Assembly (NCBI GenBank): GCA_030704615.1
Contig: CM060733.1
Coordinates: 71,920,001-71,984,000 of the forward strand
Direction of reading: 5' to 3'
Length of the DNA: 64,000 bases
Source of the DNA: Takakia lepidozioides
Taxonomy: Eukaryota > Streptophyta > Takakiopsida > Takakiales > Takakiaceae
A model generated the notes under the pieces. That model was not told the DNA's origin and ran no database searches. It worked only from the letters and a program-made list of their open reading frames with translations. Position numbers and translations under genes: made by a program. Below are positions 22,919 through 36,500 of the stretch, piece by piece (positions within the stretch are counted from its first letter, which is position 1; the number at the start of each line of letters is the position of its first letter).

Positions 22919-23566
22919 GTTTATGTTGCTTTGCAAAAGGCTCAAGCTCAATCTATTTTAGAGGTTGCTAGGGCGGCTTCATCTCGCCTCCCCGCACTCT
23001 CTGATCCACCCTCTTTCCTGTTGTCTGACTTTCTTCAGGTTGTAGGTGATACTAGAATAATTTGATTTCTTTCTTTGTGTCAATATATCTAGCTCTACGA
23101 GCTTTGGTTGTTTCCTCTTGGGGACAGTTACACCCATTTGTACAGTCACCCCACTTGGGTCTTTTTATAAAGCTATGCAGGTTTATCGTTCATTCTTAGT
23201 TGTTATTAATATTGATACGATGTTTTTATTGGTGTGTGCATATTGTTTGTCATGTCATATTGCATATTACATTGTGTAGTAGGTTGTGGACGTAATGAAT
23301 GAGAATAATTGTCTCCACAATGCCACGCGTTAATGATGTGGGATTACATATAGATAGTGTAAACAACACATGTCAGAACTTGAGGATGACACGAATTCAT
23401 AGGCTGACATAATAGAAGATTTCACACTCATGCAACATCGCCAACACACGTAGCAATACTATGGAATTTGAACTCAATTGGCTGAGCCATTCAAGAATTT
23501 CGATAAGATCAATGATTTTTTTTTTCCAATTCTGCAAAGGTTGCAAAATCTTTTTATACTCACCAA
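22919..23566. other. No gene seen
   Basis: This AT-rich stretch follows the R2-like element. The first part may be its 3' untranslated region. No exon, RNA gene or other repeat was recognised. Confidence 0.4.
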
Positions 23567-23825
23567 AAAGCTATAGCACATTGGCTGGTAGCTCAGCTGG
23601 TAAGTGCACAGTGTGTCGCCCTGGTGGTTCGGGGTTCAAACCCGCTGCCCTGCCCCGTGTGTGGGATTGTTCGTGACGGTATGTCTGGGTGTTGATCGTC
23701 CTGTAGGTCTCCTGGCCCATAAATGAAAGGGGGTTAATTTTTCCCCCTCCTCGAGGACCTGAATTGTGGGCTGTCTCTCCCAGGTTTCCTCTTAAAAAAA
23801 AGAAAAAAGAAAAAAGAAAGCTATA
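23567..23825 (+). mobile_element. tRNA-derived SINE with target duplication
   Basis: A tRNA-like head at 23,583-23,650 has an A box (GGTAGCTCAGCTGGTAAGTG) and a B box (GGGTTCAAACCC) with pol III spacing. A unique body follows, then an A-rich tail (AAAAAAAAGAAAAAAG type, 23,793-23,816). The 9-bp direct repeat AAAGCTATA flanks it at 23,567-23,575 and 23,817-23,825. It inserted just downstream of the kinase gene, on the opposite strand. Confidence 0.9.
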
Positions 23826-24557
23826 AGGTTCCTTAGGGGTTTGGAAAAACATTCAATCTTCTCAAATGAAAACTCCATTTGTGAGCACTTGTGTAAATGA
23901 GTATTCAGTTTACTGAGTAAATTGAGAAATGTGGGAGAAAGACTATTATGAAAACCCTTTTGATCTTACCTGCGATGTTCAAAAATTTGATCACAGACTT
24001 CAAATCACCATTGCACATTTATAATCCTCGTTAATAATATCTTTCAAATTGTTAGTCATTGGAAAATCTTGCAATCGGCTTTTGCAGTCAACTCCACTCA
24101 CATGTGGAGGTTTTGTGCATGTACCCATGGGATCTTATTGTTTTAATGCAATTTGCCAGTGTGAGCACCACTTCAACCACCCCGGGAAACTGTCAGCACC
24201 CAAAGGTAAGGAGCTCTTATTTACCCGGGCTTTGACCCAGAGTGTTCTCCCTATTATTATCTTTCTTCATTTCTGGCTTCAAAAACCTTCTTCGTAAGGC
24301 TTCCACCTGTAATAAAAGACAAATGGGGGAGTGTCTGGCGAGGTCCCATATAAAAGCAAGGCAACATTGTGCTTCCCTCCAGCCACATGTGGCCAAGAGC
24401 TGCAGCCATGTCGAGGTGACACCTAAGCTAATTACCCTCAACGTCAGAGAAAAGAAAGAAAAAGAACAAGCTAAAAGTATTCACAGCTGAGTGTCCTTGA
24501 GCTTTCCCCTAAACCCAAAACACCCGATCCCCTTTCATCGGTAATGGAAGTCGACTT

Positions 24558-27500
24558 TCAAGAGACAGGGACAGACTGTATTACAAGATCTGCATTCCAT
24601 TTTGAAAGAGCAATAAGCTCAGCATTTGGGCGATCATTGTATCTCACCTGTCAATGCAGATGCTCAAATCAGTGGGCAGGTTCAGTTTCAGCTGGATAGA
24701 GATCACGGAATTGCTCCTCAAAGGACTCTACCTTCAGCCGTTCGGAGATCTCCCCATTCACATACCCACATGCACAAAGTCTCATGGACAACAATTCAAC
24801 ACTAGACCTCATATACAGTTGAGCGATTAGAATGGCAAGTGAAGGTCCTCACCCTCCATTTAGCAACTTCTGGTGTCTTTCCTGCATCCATTCCCAATTT
24901 GGTGGCTATGCATGTAAGACCGCTTTTTTCATAACGCCTCTCAGCTGTGAACTCAAAATATTTGGAAAGCTCTCCATCATTTCACACTAACAGCGAACCA
25001 ATTCGTGTAATAGAGAAAAACCATCCAAGGTGCTGGAACGCGGCTGACCAGCAACCAATCACCAATAAATAACAGATTGACTGAGTGACCATGTTATGCT
25101 GAGCATGAATGCAAAATCGATTGTAGAGGAAGTTCTATCCTCAGCAATGTGAGCCTACAAGGAGTGGCGAGACTTGCCCATTTCAATGTGTCGCCTTTCC
25201 ACCCTCATCATTGCCTCATCAATATCCACCTCCAGGAACCTGCAGACCATTTCTTCAACAATTGTCAGCAAAACATGTGCAAAATAAGGCACCCTAGTAC
25301 ATCCATAGCATGCAGCTGGCTTAGGGGATGAGGGAGAGAAGGAATAAAAGACAGGCTTGGGTCAAATCAAATCTTCCACCTCACCCATTTTCCCAAGGAA
25401 CAAATTGCTTTCTTCCTCTCTCTCTCTCTCTCTCTCTCTGTCCTGACAGAGGTAGGTTCTGTCCCTTTTGTTCCTGCTCAAACTGGGCGCGGGGTCAATG
25501 GCCACAAGGCTACGGCAAACAACATCTTATGAGTACAATCTCTCTCTCTCTGTGGTAGCAGTGGTAGCATTCAACGACAGAGGAGAGGGAGGAAGTGATC
25601 TTAAGTGGCAGTGGGGTAGCCAAGAGATCCCGGTCCTCCCTTCCTACACTTACCTGGGCGTTGAGTTTTCCTCCAATTGTAATTGGGATGCACATATCCG
25701 GAAAGTTGTTCAACCTGGCAAGGGCAAAGCTCTGGGGCTCACTAAATTTTTCCACTGCAGAGGGGTCAACTCTGAGGTTAAGAAAACCATGCTTTGTCGC
25801 GTTATTAGACCTGCCTTGGAGTACGGATCTGCAATATGGGTTGATAACTTCAACCAGGCTAAGTCTCTAGAATCCATTCAAGTGGGGGTGCTTAAGGAGT
25901 GTATGTCAGCATGCTCCAAAACAGCCAATGTGGCTGTTCGGGGTGAGTTTGGCATTACGTCCTTAAGCTCCCGACGAGATGTATTCAAGGTCAGATGGTG
26001 GGGTCAGCTGCAACATATGCCCAACACCAGATATCCTAAGTTCGACTCTATATCTTGGAAACAGGACCGCCCTGTCAAAATTCTCAAGGACCTGGACCTG
26101 GAGCCGCAAGTCTTGACCCTGCTGGATAAATCTGACTTAGAGGCTGTAGCGTCCAAAGCCATGTCTGTTGCCATGAGATTGTCTGATGAAAATGAAGTTA
26201 CGCAGAAAACTTCCCTGAACTTGTTTCCAGTCAGTGACATGGGGGAGGACATCTTGGATGACCTCAAGGGTCTACCCACTCTCGGCACTAGACTGAAATT
26301 TAAACTCAGGGCAGGAAGCCTACCTTTGAACAGCAAACAGAAGCAGAGAGGAAAGGGAGAGTGCAATTGCCCGTTGTGTGGGCAATCTGAAGACAGTATT
26401 CATTTTCTGATACACTGTCCGGGGTTCTCTCACCAAAGAGACGCTCTCTTCAAATCTATCAAGGGAATTGTGCCTGTACCCCTGTTTACCAACTTTGAAA
26501 GTCTCAAGGCTGAGCCAAAAGCCCAGGCCCTCCTGAGGCCTAGTTTTTGGGCAAATCACACACAGCAGATTGATGCTTGTGTGAAGGGATTTCTAGAGGA
26601 TATCTGGAAAACCCGGATTAATTCTATATATGAAGGTGAGTCTTACTACCAACGTCAGCCCCTGACAGAGGTAGGTTCTGTCCCTTTTGTTCCCGGTCAA
26701 ACTGGGCGCGGGGTCAATGGCCACAAGGCTACGGCAAACAACGTCTTATGAGTACAATCTCTCTCTCTCTCTCTCTAATCTGGAGTTACAAGTACCTGTC
26801 TCAAGGTTGATCTGGAATCTAGAGGTTGTTTCCACGAAGGCCAAGCTGGCTTTCGGCGAAGCAGGGGCTGTGTGGATCATATCTTCACTCTAAGCCAGAT
26901 TATCCAGGGAAGGAAAAAAGAAGGGAAACCCACTTTTGTTTTTTCTTGGATGTCAAAAAGGCTTATGACACAGTGTGGAGAGACGGTCTATGGCTCCGAC
27001 ACTGGTCATGTGGGATCATGCTAAAGATGTGGAGAGTTGTCCATAACTTGTATGCTCACACCAAAAGCTGTGTCACTGTTAATGGACATAAGTCTAACTT
27101 CTTTGACATAGACCAAGGTGTAGCTCAATAATGTACCCTCTCCCCTCTGCTCTTCAATGTTTTCATCAATCAATTCCTCGAGGATGTGGAAAGTGAGGGA
27201 TTTGGGTTAAGGGTGGGTGATGCCGCCATACCAGCCCTTATGTTTGCGGATGACTGCAGGCATAGGGGAGACTCCTTCCAATCTCCAGGAGTTGATTGAT
27301 TGCGCGAAGAGATACTTTGACCCTTGGGGGCTAGAGGCTAATGTCAGTAAATGTGGGATTCAACAACCGAGGAGAGGGAGGAGGTGATCTCAAGGGCAGT
27401 GGGAAAGACGAGATTCCAGTCCTCCCTTCCTACACATACCTCGGTGTTGAGTTTTCCTCCGAGTGTAATTGGTTGTTCAAACTGGCAAGCGCAAAGCGCT

Positions 27501-30500
27501 GGGTCTCACTAAATTTTTCTACTGCAGAGGGATCAACTCTGAGGTCAAGAAAACCATGCTTGTCGCGTTTTTAGACCTGCCTTGGAGTACACATCTGCAA
27601 TATGGGTTGATAACTCAACCAGGCTAAGTCTCTAGAATCCATTCAAGTGGGGGTGCTTAAGGAGTGCATGTGAGCATGCCAATGTGGCTGTTCGGGGTGA
27701 GTTTGGCATTTCTTTAAGCTCCCGACGAGATGAATTCAAGGTCAGATGGTAGGGTCAGCTGCAACATATGTCCAACATCAGATATCCTAAGTTAATCGAC
27801 TCTATATCTTGGAAACAGGAGCGCCCTGTCAAACAGGCTAAGTCCTGGCGGAAGAGAGTAGAAGAGATGCTCAAGGATCTGAATCTCAATCCGCGAGTCT
27901 TGACCCTGCTGGATAAATCTGACTTAGAGGCTGTAGTCTCCAAAGCCATGTCTGTTGCCAGGAAATTGTCTGATGAAAATGAAGTTAGGCAGAAAACTTC
28001 CCTGAACTTGTTTCCAGTCTGTGACATGGGGGAGGACATCATGGATGACCTCAAGGGTCTACCCACTCTCGGCACTAGACTGAAATTTAAACTCAGGCCG
28101 GGAAGCTTACCTTTGAACAGCAAACAGATGCAGAGAGGAAAGGGAGAGTGCAATTGCCCGTTGTGTGACAATATTCATTTTCTGATTCACTGTCCCGGGT
28201 TCTCTCACCAGAGAGACACTCTCCTCAAAACTATCAAAGGAATTGTGCCTGTACCTCTGTTTACCAACTTTGAAAGTCTCGAGGCTGAGCCAAAAGCCCA
28301 GGCCCTTTTGGGGCCTAGCTATTGGACAAACCACACATCAGCAGATTGATGCTTGTGTGAAGGGATTTCTAGAGGATATCTGGAAAACCCGGATCAGTTG
28401 TTTATTCCAAGGTAAGTCTTACTACCGGCGTCAGCCCCTGACAAAGGTAGGTCCTGTCCCTTTGTGTTCCGCTCAAACTGGGCGCGGTGTCAGTGGCCAC
28501 AAGGCTACAGCAAACAACGTCTTATGGGTACATTCTCTCCAATCTGGTTCTTGACTTGCCCATTAGCTTTTGCCAAACACATTTCTGTTAAATTGGGTGA
28601 ACAGAGGGCATAACACCTAGCTTGGCAGATCCCTCATTAGGGTTCTGGATATTAAGAATGAATGGGGCATTTGTCATAACCAGCTAGAGACCTCCTTAAA
28701 CTGCTGGGGCTCTCTAATAAACACCACCACCTACTAGTTCGCTTTTCAAAGCCATAGGCGGTGGCTCTTAATGAGCTGGGTCTCTTTCCCTGCACGTTCC
28801 TTACTTCAGGAGTAGGGATAAAGAGAATAGCAGCTCCCACTGTTCATCTCTAAGGAGGAAGGCTCTTGCAAGAGGGAAGGAGAAGACTGACTACAATGCC
28901 TCTTCCTCAAGGAACAGCCAGGTAGAAAGATTGAGCAAACAGGTTCAATTGTTTTGCTAATTTGCTGCTGCAATGTTCTGGTTGTCATTTAAGACTTCAG
29001 TTTCAGTCTCTCATGGTGGACATGGATAACAACTAGGTGATGCCGTATACCTGGAGTTCCACAAGGGTCAATAACCTATTGGTTTTGTGGGGTGCTTGTG
29101 ATGGGACCAGGTAAGGCCTCATCTTTGCCTTGATAGCTAGGAGTGGCTGCTGTCTAATGACTTCTCACAAGCCTGTAAATGAGGTTCGGCTCTTTAAAAT
29201 ACATAGAGTTTGGTAACCACTTGAAATGTATCTTTTACCATGATTGAAGTTTTCTCTTTACCATAATGTTGATATCAATCCTAGCTTTGAAATACTAGAT
29301 CTAACAACTATGGTTTTGGCTTGAGTAGAATCTGAAATGACAGTCTTATTGTTGGACTGTCATTGTCATATAAACTTATCTAAGTGTGGGAAGACTTAGA
29401 TTCTTAGATTCTTAGACTTAGATTAGACTCTCTCTGTCTTTCTTCCTATCTCCCTCTCGCTCCATCAAGGGAATTCTGCCTGAACCTCTGTTTACCAACT
29501 TTGAAAGTCTTGAGGCTGAGCCAAAAGCCCAGGCCCTTTTGGGGCCTCGTGATTTGGCAAACCACACACAGCAGATTGATGCTTCTGTGAAGGGATTTCT
29601 AGAGTATATCTGGAAAACTGATTAATTGTCTGTTCCAAGGTAAGTCATAAGACCTCATGACGGCCCTGCTTCAGCCTATGGCAACACCCCTGTAGCTTGC
29701 CAACTAACTACCCTATCTCACTATCTAAGCAACAAGATGAATTCAAGGTCACATGGTGGGGTCAGCAACAACGTATGACTAATATCAGATACCCGAAGTT
29801 ATTCGACTCTATATCCTGGAAGCAGGATCGCCCTGTCAAACAGGCTAAGTCCTGGCGGAAGAGGGTAGAAGAGATTCTCCAGGATCTGAATCTAAGTCCG
29901 CAAGTCTTGACCCTGCTGGATAAATCTGACTTAGAGGCTGTAGTGTCCAAAGCCATCTCTGTTGCCAGGAAATTGTCTGATGAAAATGAAGTTAGGCAGA
30001 AAACTTTCCTGAACTTGTTTCCAGTCTGTTACATGGGGGAGGACATCATTGATGACCTCAAGGGTTTACCCATTCTCGGCACTAGACTGAAACCTAAACT
30101 CAGGGCGGGAAGCCTACCTTCGAACAGCAAACAGATGCAGAGAGGAAAGGGGGATTGCAAATACCCGTTGTGTGGGCAACCTGAAGACAATATTCATTTT
30201 CTGATTCATTGTCCTTGGTACTCTCACCAGATGCCCTCTTCAATTCCATCAAGGGAGTTGTGCCTGTACCTCTGTTTACCAACTTTGAAAATCTCAAGGC
30301 TGAGCCAAAAGCCCAGGCCCTTTTGTTGGGCAAATCACACACAGCAGATTGATGCTCGTGTAAAGGGATTTCTAGAGGATATCTGGAAAACTCGGATCAA
30401 TTGTCTGTTCCAAGGTAAGTCATACTACCAGCGTCAGCCCGGTAGATTCCGTCGCTTTGTGTTCCGCTCAAACTGGGCACGGGGTCAATGGCCGCAAGGG

Positions 30501-33500
30501 TACAGCAAACAACGTCTTATGAGTACATTTTCTCTCTCACTAGGAAGCCTATTGTCATTGGGTGGACTCGATACGGGAGTAGATGATTGTCTCCATGACT
30601 AAAGGCTAGCCTTGTGACCTTGTGTTTGTTTCGACCTGAAGCACTCTGCTTTGGGTAAGGTAGTACATTGGATTTAGTTGGAGAGATTGGGGCCTCTCCC
30701 TCTTTAGAATATGTCTATGTGGGCTATTCACTGCACCTCCTTTGGAGTGATGATCTCTGAACGGTAACAAGCGGACCCCTACTGCTTGGGGGAAGCCCCT
30801 CCCATCAAAGTGGGCAGTTGTATGCTCTGTCTGGCATGCTCAGCGCGTGGGCTACGGTTTGCCCTTGTGCTTAAACATGAAAATTCAAATACCGTCCGTA
30901 CTTCCCAAGTCGCTTGTGCCAAAGCTAGAGCTTCTTGTGTAGTTTTTGGGGAGGATCCCAGGATGGACGATGTGTCCTTTAAGACTACTTGCTCAAATTT
31001 AGGCTTGGATCATGTGGCTGATGGCACCATCTCAAGACTTGGTATCAGAGGTGCATGGAAGGTGACAACGCCTAAGAATGCTACAAGTAGAGATTCACTT
31101 CAAAGTACCTCAGAGAAGTTAGACGCCTGACTGGTTGGAGAGCAGTCATAGACATGGGCGATTCAATGAGGCACTCGGGGAAGACAGTCAAGGATGTGGA
31201 CTTCAAACTGAAAGTTTCCAATTTGTTTGAAGACCTGGAAGAGGTTGCCCCAGAAATTGCAGAGATACCTATGCATGCAGGGATTGATCAACAAGCGAAA
31301 GAAGGGTATGGCACGCTCAATGGCATGCCAACCCTCAAAGTCTGCGCGAGACAATCAAAGCCTACACGCAATGAAACAGACCCATCAATGCAGAATTGCA
31401 GGGTGTCTAGGGGCATTCAAACGTCACCTAGACGACAGACAATCCATATGCATAAAGCTGGTCTGCGACTGGGCACCTTTAACTTCTGTGGGCTAACTAG
31501 CCAAAGGAAACAATTTCAAGTGGGGCCAAGTTCTTCAAGCAAATGGCATTCACATTTGTGCTGGGCAGGAGACGTGGGAAACTCCAGACAAGCTGGTTGG
31601 GGATATCGGTGGCTATAAATGGTTCGGTAAGATGTATGCTCTCAGGGCGGCCTCGGCTAAGCATGGTCAGAACGGTGTGGGATTCTTTGACCGTGATTTC
31701 CTGTGTGATAGTTGTGAAATGATCAGCAAGGAACTTCGGTAAAGACTGCTGTAGTATCAAAAACGACAAACATCTGTGGTTGCGCGAAGATGTTAACCAG
31801 CTTGTAAGAGCTCAGAAGAAAGTACTTTGTACCAAGACATTAACTTGAACCACCATGGTGGTAATGATAAGAGATTCTGGTTGGCCTTGCAGTGTTTAAG
31901 GAACCATAATCTAACTCTAATAGTGAGGGGCCTTTCAAAGAATGGAAGGACACAGCACAAACAACTGTTCCTATATTCCAAGATAGCCCTGATGAACTGG
32001 AGTATATCTGAAAGGTCTACAATGCACCCATTAGTTCTTCTGAGGTCATGGAAGCTGTAAAGGATCTAAGCGGCTATAAAGCAGGGGGGCTTGATGGCAT
32101 TGTCAGTGAGCTAATTAAGTATCGTGGTGACCCTATGAAACAGGCCCTTGCCCTTCTCTTTAACCTTATTTGGCAGACTGAAGTGATCCCCTTTCGCTGG
32201 AGACAGGGAGTCATTGTCAACCTGTATAAGAAAGGGGACAGAGAAGAACCTGGGAACTATCACGGTATCACACTTCTTAGTGCAGTTGGCAAGCTATTTT
32301 GTAGGATTATGAGCACCCGTCTCAATGTGGATCTGGAGTCTAGAGGTGGTTTCCGTGAAGGCCAGGCTGGCTTTTGGAGACATAGGGGCTGCACTGACCA
32401 TATCTTCACTCTAAGTCAGACCATCCAGGGAAGGAAAAAAGAAGGAAAGCCCACTTTTGTCTTCGTCCTGGATGTCAAAAAGGCCTATGACACAATATGG
32501 TGTGACGGGCTATGGCTCCGGTTTTGGTCTTCTGGGATCAGGGGAAAGATGGAGGATGGTCCACAACCTTCATGCAAACACCAAAAGTCGTATTACGGTC
32601 AATGGACAGAAGTCTAACTTCTTTGATATTGACCAAGGTGTAGCACAAGGTTGTACCCTCTCCCCACTGCTCTTCAATGTCTTCATTAATCAGCTTCTTG
32701 AAGATGTGGAAAGTGAGGGGTTTGGGCTAAAGATGGGTGATGCCACCATACCAGCTCTTATGTGCGGATGACTTCGCAGGCCTAGAGGATACCCCATCCA
32801 ATCTCCAGGAGCTGATTGATTGTGCGAAGAGGTTCTTTGACCTGTGGAGGCTAGAAGCTAAAATTAGTAAATGCGCAGTGATGGCATTCAACGACTGTGG
32901 GGAGGGAGGAGGGTATCGTATTACGGCCAAAAGTCGTATTACGGTCAATGGACAGAAGTCTAACTTCTTTGATATTGACCAAGGTGTAGCACAAGGTTGT
33001 ACCCTCTCCCCACTGCTCTTCAATGTCTTCATTAATCAGCTTCTTGAAGATGTGGAAAGTGAGGGGTTTGGGCTAAAGATGGGTGATGCCACCATACCAG
33101 CTCTTATGTTTGCGGATGACTTCGCAGGCCCAGAGGATACCCCATCCAGTCTCCAGGAGCTGATTGATTGTGCGAAGAGGTTCTTTGACCTGTGGAGGCT
33201 AGAAGCTAAAATTAGTAAATGCGCAGTGATGGCATTCAACGACTGTGGGGAGGGAGGAGGGTATCTCAAATGGAAATGGGGCGACGAAGAGATTCCTGTA
33301 CTCCCTTCCTACACTTATCTTGGTGTTGAGTTTTCGTACAACTGTAACTGGGATGCACATATACAAAAAGTGATTCGATCAGCTAAACGCGAAGCTGTGG
33401 GTTTTACTAGATTTTTCCACTGCAGAGGGATTAATGCTGAAGTTAAAAGGACCATGCTTTGTAATGCTATAAGGCCGGCCTTGGAGTACGCATCTGCTGT

Positions 33501-36500
33501 GGGGGTCGAAACCTCCAACCAAGCTAAATCCCTAGAATCCATTCAGGCCCCGGTGCTCAAAGAAATCATGGCAGGTTGTTGTAGAACAGCTAATGTGGCT
33601 GTTCGGGGTGAATTTGGCATACCTCCCTTAAGCTCTCGGCATGATGAATTCAAGGTCAGATGGTGGGGTCAGTTGAATCGCATGCCTAATACCAGATACA
33701 CTAAGATAATCGAATCTGTTTCTTGGAAGCAAGACCATCCTGTTAAACAGGCCAAGTCGTGGTGGAAAAAGGTAGATGAGAATTTCAAGTATCTGATATC
33801 AGTCCTCATCAATTGACCCTACTGGATGAAGCTGACCTGGAGGGGGTTGTGTCCAAAGCCATGTCTGATGCCCAAAGACTGTCCGATGAAAATGAAGTTA
33901 GGCATAAAACTTCCCTGAACTTGTTTCCATCTGTGACATGGGCAAGGACCTTAAGGATGATCTCAAGGGCCCTACCTACCCTTGGCACTAGACTGAAATT
34001 TAAACTAAGGGTGGGAAGCCTACCTTTGAATAATCAACAGATGCAGAGAGGAAGAGGAGATTGTAATTGTCCAATGTGTGGGCAACCTGAAGACTATCCA
34101 TTTTCTGATACATTGTCCGGGATATTCTCACCAGAGAATGACCCTCTTCAGGACAATCAAGAACATTGTCTCAGCACCTCTGTTCACCAACTTTCAAAAT
34201 CTTGAGGCTGAGCCTAAAGCCCTGGCCCTGTTGGGGTCTAACTTTTGTGAGCATTGGGCTGCTCACACACAGCAGATTGATGCTTGTGTGAAGGGCTTCC
34301 TAGAGGATATTGGAAAGCCTGAACTAATTGTTTGTATCAAGGTAAGTCATACTACCAGAGTGAGCCCCTCACAAAGGTAGTTTCTGGTCCCTTTTGTTCC
34401 GCCCAAACTTGTCCAATGAGGCGTTCACTTGTCATCTGGTTTTTGTTCAATGCGAAAAAGAAATCCTGTAAGGGGTCTATGGCCACAAGGCTACCGCAAA
34501 CAAAGTCTTATGAGTACATCTCTCTCCCTCCCTGCCCACTCACACACAGCAGATTGATGCTTGTGTAAAGGGATTTCGAGAGGATATCTGGAAACCTCGG
34601 ATCAATTGTCTGTTTCACGGAGTCATATGGCAAACATTCTCTCCCTGCCCAGGAAACTTCCCTGAACTTGTTTCCAGTCTGTGACATGGGGGTTCAAGGG
34701 AATTATTCCTGTACCTCTGTTTACCAACTTTGAAAATCTCGAGGCTGAGCCAAAAGCCCAGGTGGCAAATCAGACACAGAGATGTTTGTGTAAAGGATTT
34801 CTAGAGGATATCTGGAAAACTTGGATCAATTGTCTGTTTCACGGAGTCATACTACCGGCGTCAGCCCTGACAAATGTAGTTTCTGTCCCTTCGTGTTCCG
34901 CTCAAACTGGGCACGGGGTCAATGGCCACAAGGCTACGGCAAACAACGTCTTATGAGTACATCCTCTCCCTGCCAACTAGGGTGGACTTGACATGGAGTG
35001 GATAAATGTCTCTGTGACTAAATGCAAGCCTTGTGAATACCTTTGTTTGTTTGACCTGAAGCATATTGCTTCGGGTAAGGTAGTACATTGGATTTAGTTG
35101 GAGAGAATTAGAATATGTCTACACAGGCCATTCCCTGCAGCTCCTTCGGAGTGATGATCTCTAAATGGGAACAAGTGGATCCCTACTGCTTAGGGACAGC
35201 CCCTCCGCCCAAAGTGGGCAGTTGCATGCTCTTGCACATGCTCAGCACTTGGGCTAGGGTATACCCTTCTGTTTAAACCTATTGACTGCAAAAACCAAAA
35301 TCTCTCCTGAAAATGTTCATAATCCCCAGGGTGATTTCTGGGAACCGGTCACTTATGCCAAACCTAGAGCCTCATGTGTACTTTTTGGGGTGAATCCCAG
35401 GATGGATGACATGTGCTTTAAAACTACTTCCTTAATTTTAGGCTTGGATTATGTGGCTGATGGCACCATCTCGAGAATCTCAGAGCAGTTCGATCCTTGA
35501 CTGGTTGGAGAGTGATCTTAGACATTGGTGATTCAATGAGGTGCTCAGAGAAGACAGCCAATGATGGGGACTTTAAAGTGACAGTTTCCAACCCGTTTAA
35601 AGCCCTGGGAGAGGATGACTCAGAATGGTCCACTTATATTGGCAACCTCTGGGGAAGCTAAACCCAAAGGTCGATGCCGGAAGGGCATACGAGCCAGACA
35701 TGCCTCTGCATGCAGTGACCAATCAACATGTGGATGAAAGAAAAAAATGACTTTGTTAAATTCCTCGCCAAAGGCCACATGGTATTGTTAGGTGAGTTTA
35801 ATGCCCAACGGGTCAGGGTCTACAAAAAGACAATGACTTTGGGCTTTTAGGCAAGGATGAGCAAAATTCCAATGGCACACGGCTTATTGATATTGGTACT
35901 TCTGACCACTTTCTTTTCTGGACTGAGATCAAAAGGTGTTTTCTTAACACCAAGATATCTGTGAAACGTTCGACCCAAAAGTGGCGCATAGAAAAATTCC
36001 AAAAGGAAGAGGTCAAGACAGATATGTCCAAGCCTTGAAAGAGTCTCTCCCACACTTTACCCAATCACTCCAAGATTGGTTAGGTGATGCAAGTAGCGAA
36101 GTCGAAAGAACTGTGGATTTTTGGGAGAGTTTCGTCAACTCTGCAGCTGATGAGACCATTGGAAGGGAACTGTATGCGGAAGAGCGGTAAATTGGTAGAC
36201 CAACGAGGTCAAGCTCAAGATCACCGAGAGGCGGGGGCGCTTTACAAGGACTGCTGTAATATCAAAGATGCCAGAGAGCCGTGGTCTCGGTATTACCAGC
36301 TGTGAAGAGATGTAAATCAGCCAGTAAAGGCTCAGAAGGTATTGGGAAGACCATATCTTCACCCTAGCCAGATTATCCAGGGAAGGAAAAAGAAGGAAAC
36401 CCACTTTTGTCTTTTTCCTGGATGTAAAAAAGGCTTTTGACACAGTGTCGAGAAGGGTGGGTTGTGGCTTCGACTTTGGTCTTCTAGGGTCAGGGGAAAG

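Noticed and set aside
23583-23650. Functional tRNA gene
   Set aside because: A and B boxes are present, but the acceptor and anticodon stems do not pair, and the A-tail and target duplication show a SINE.
26687-26893. Reading frame across the junction of LINE copies B and C
   Set aside because: It spans the CT tract and joins two truncated copies by chance.
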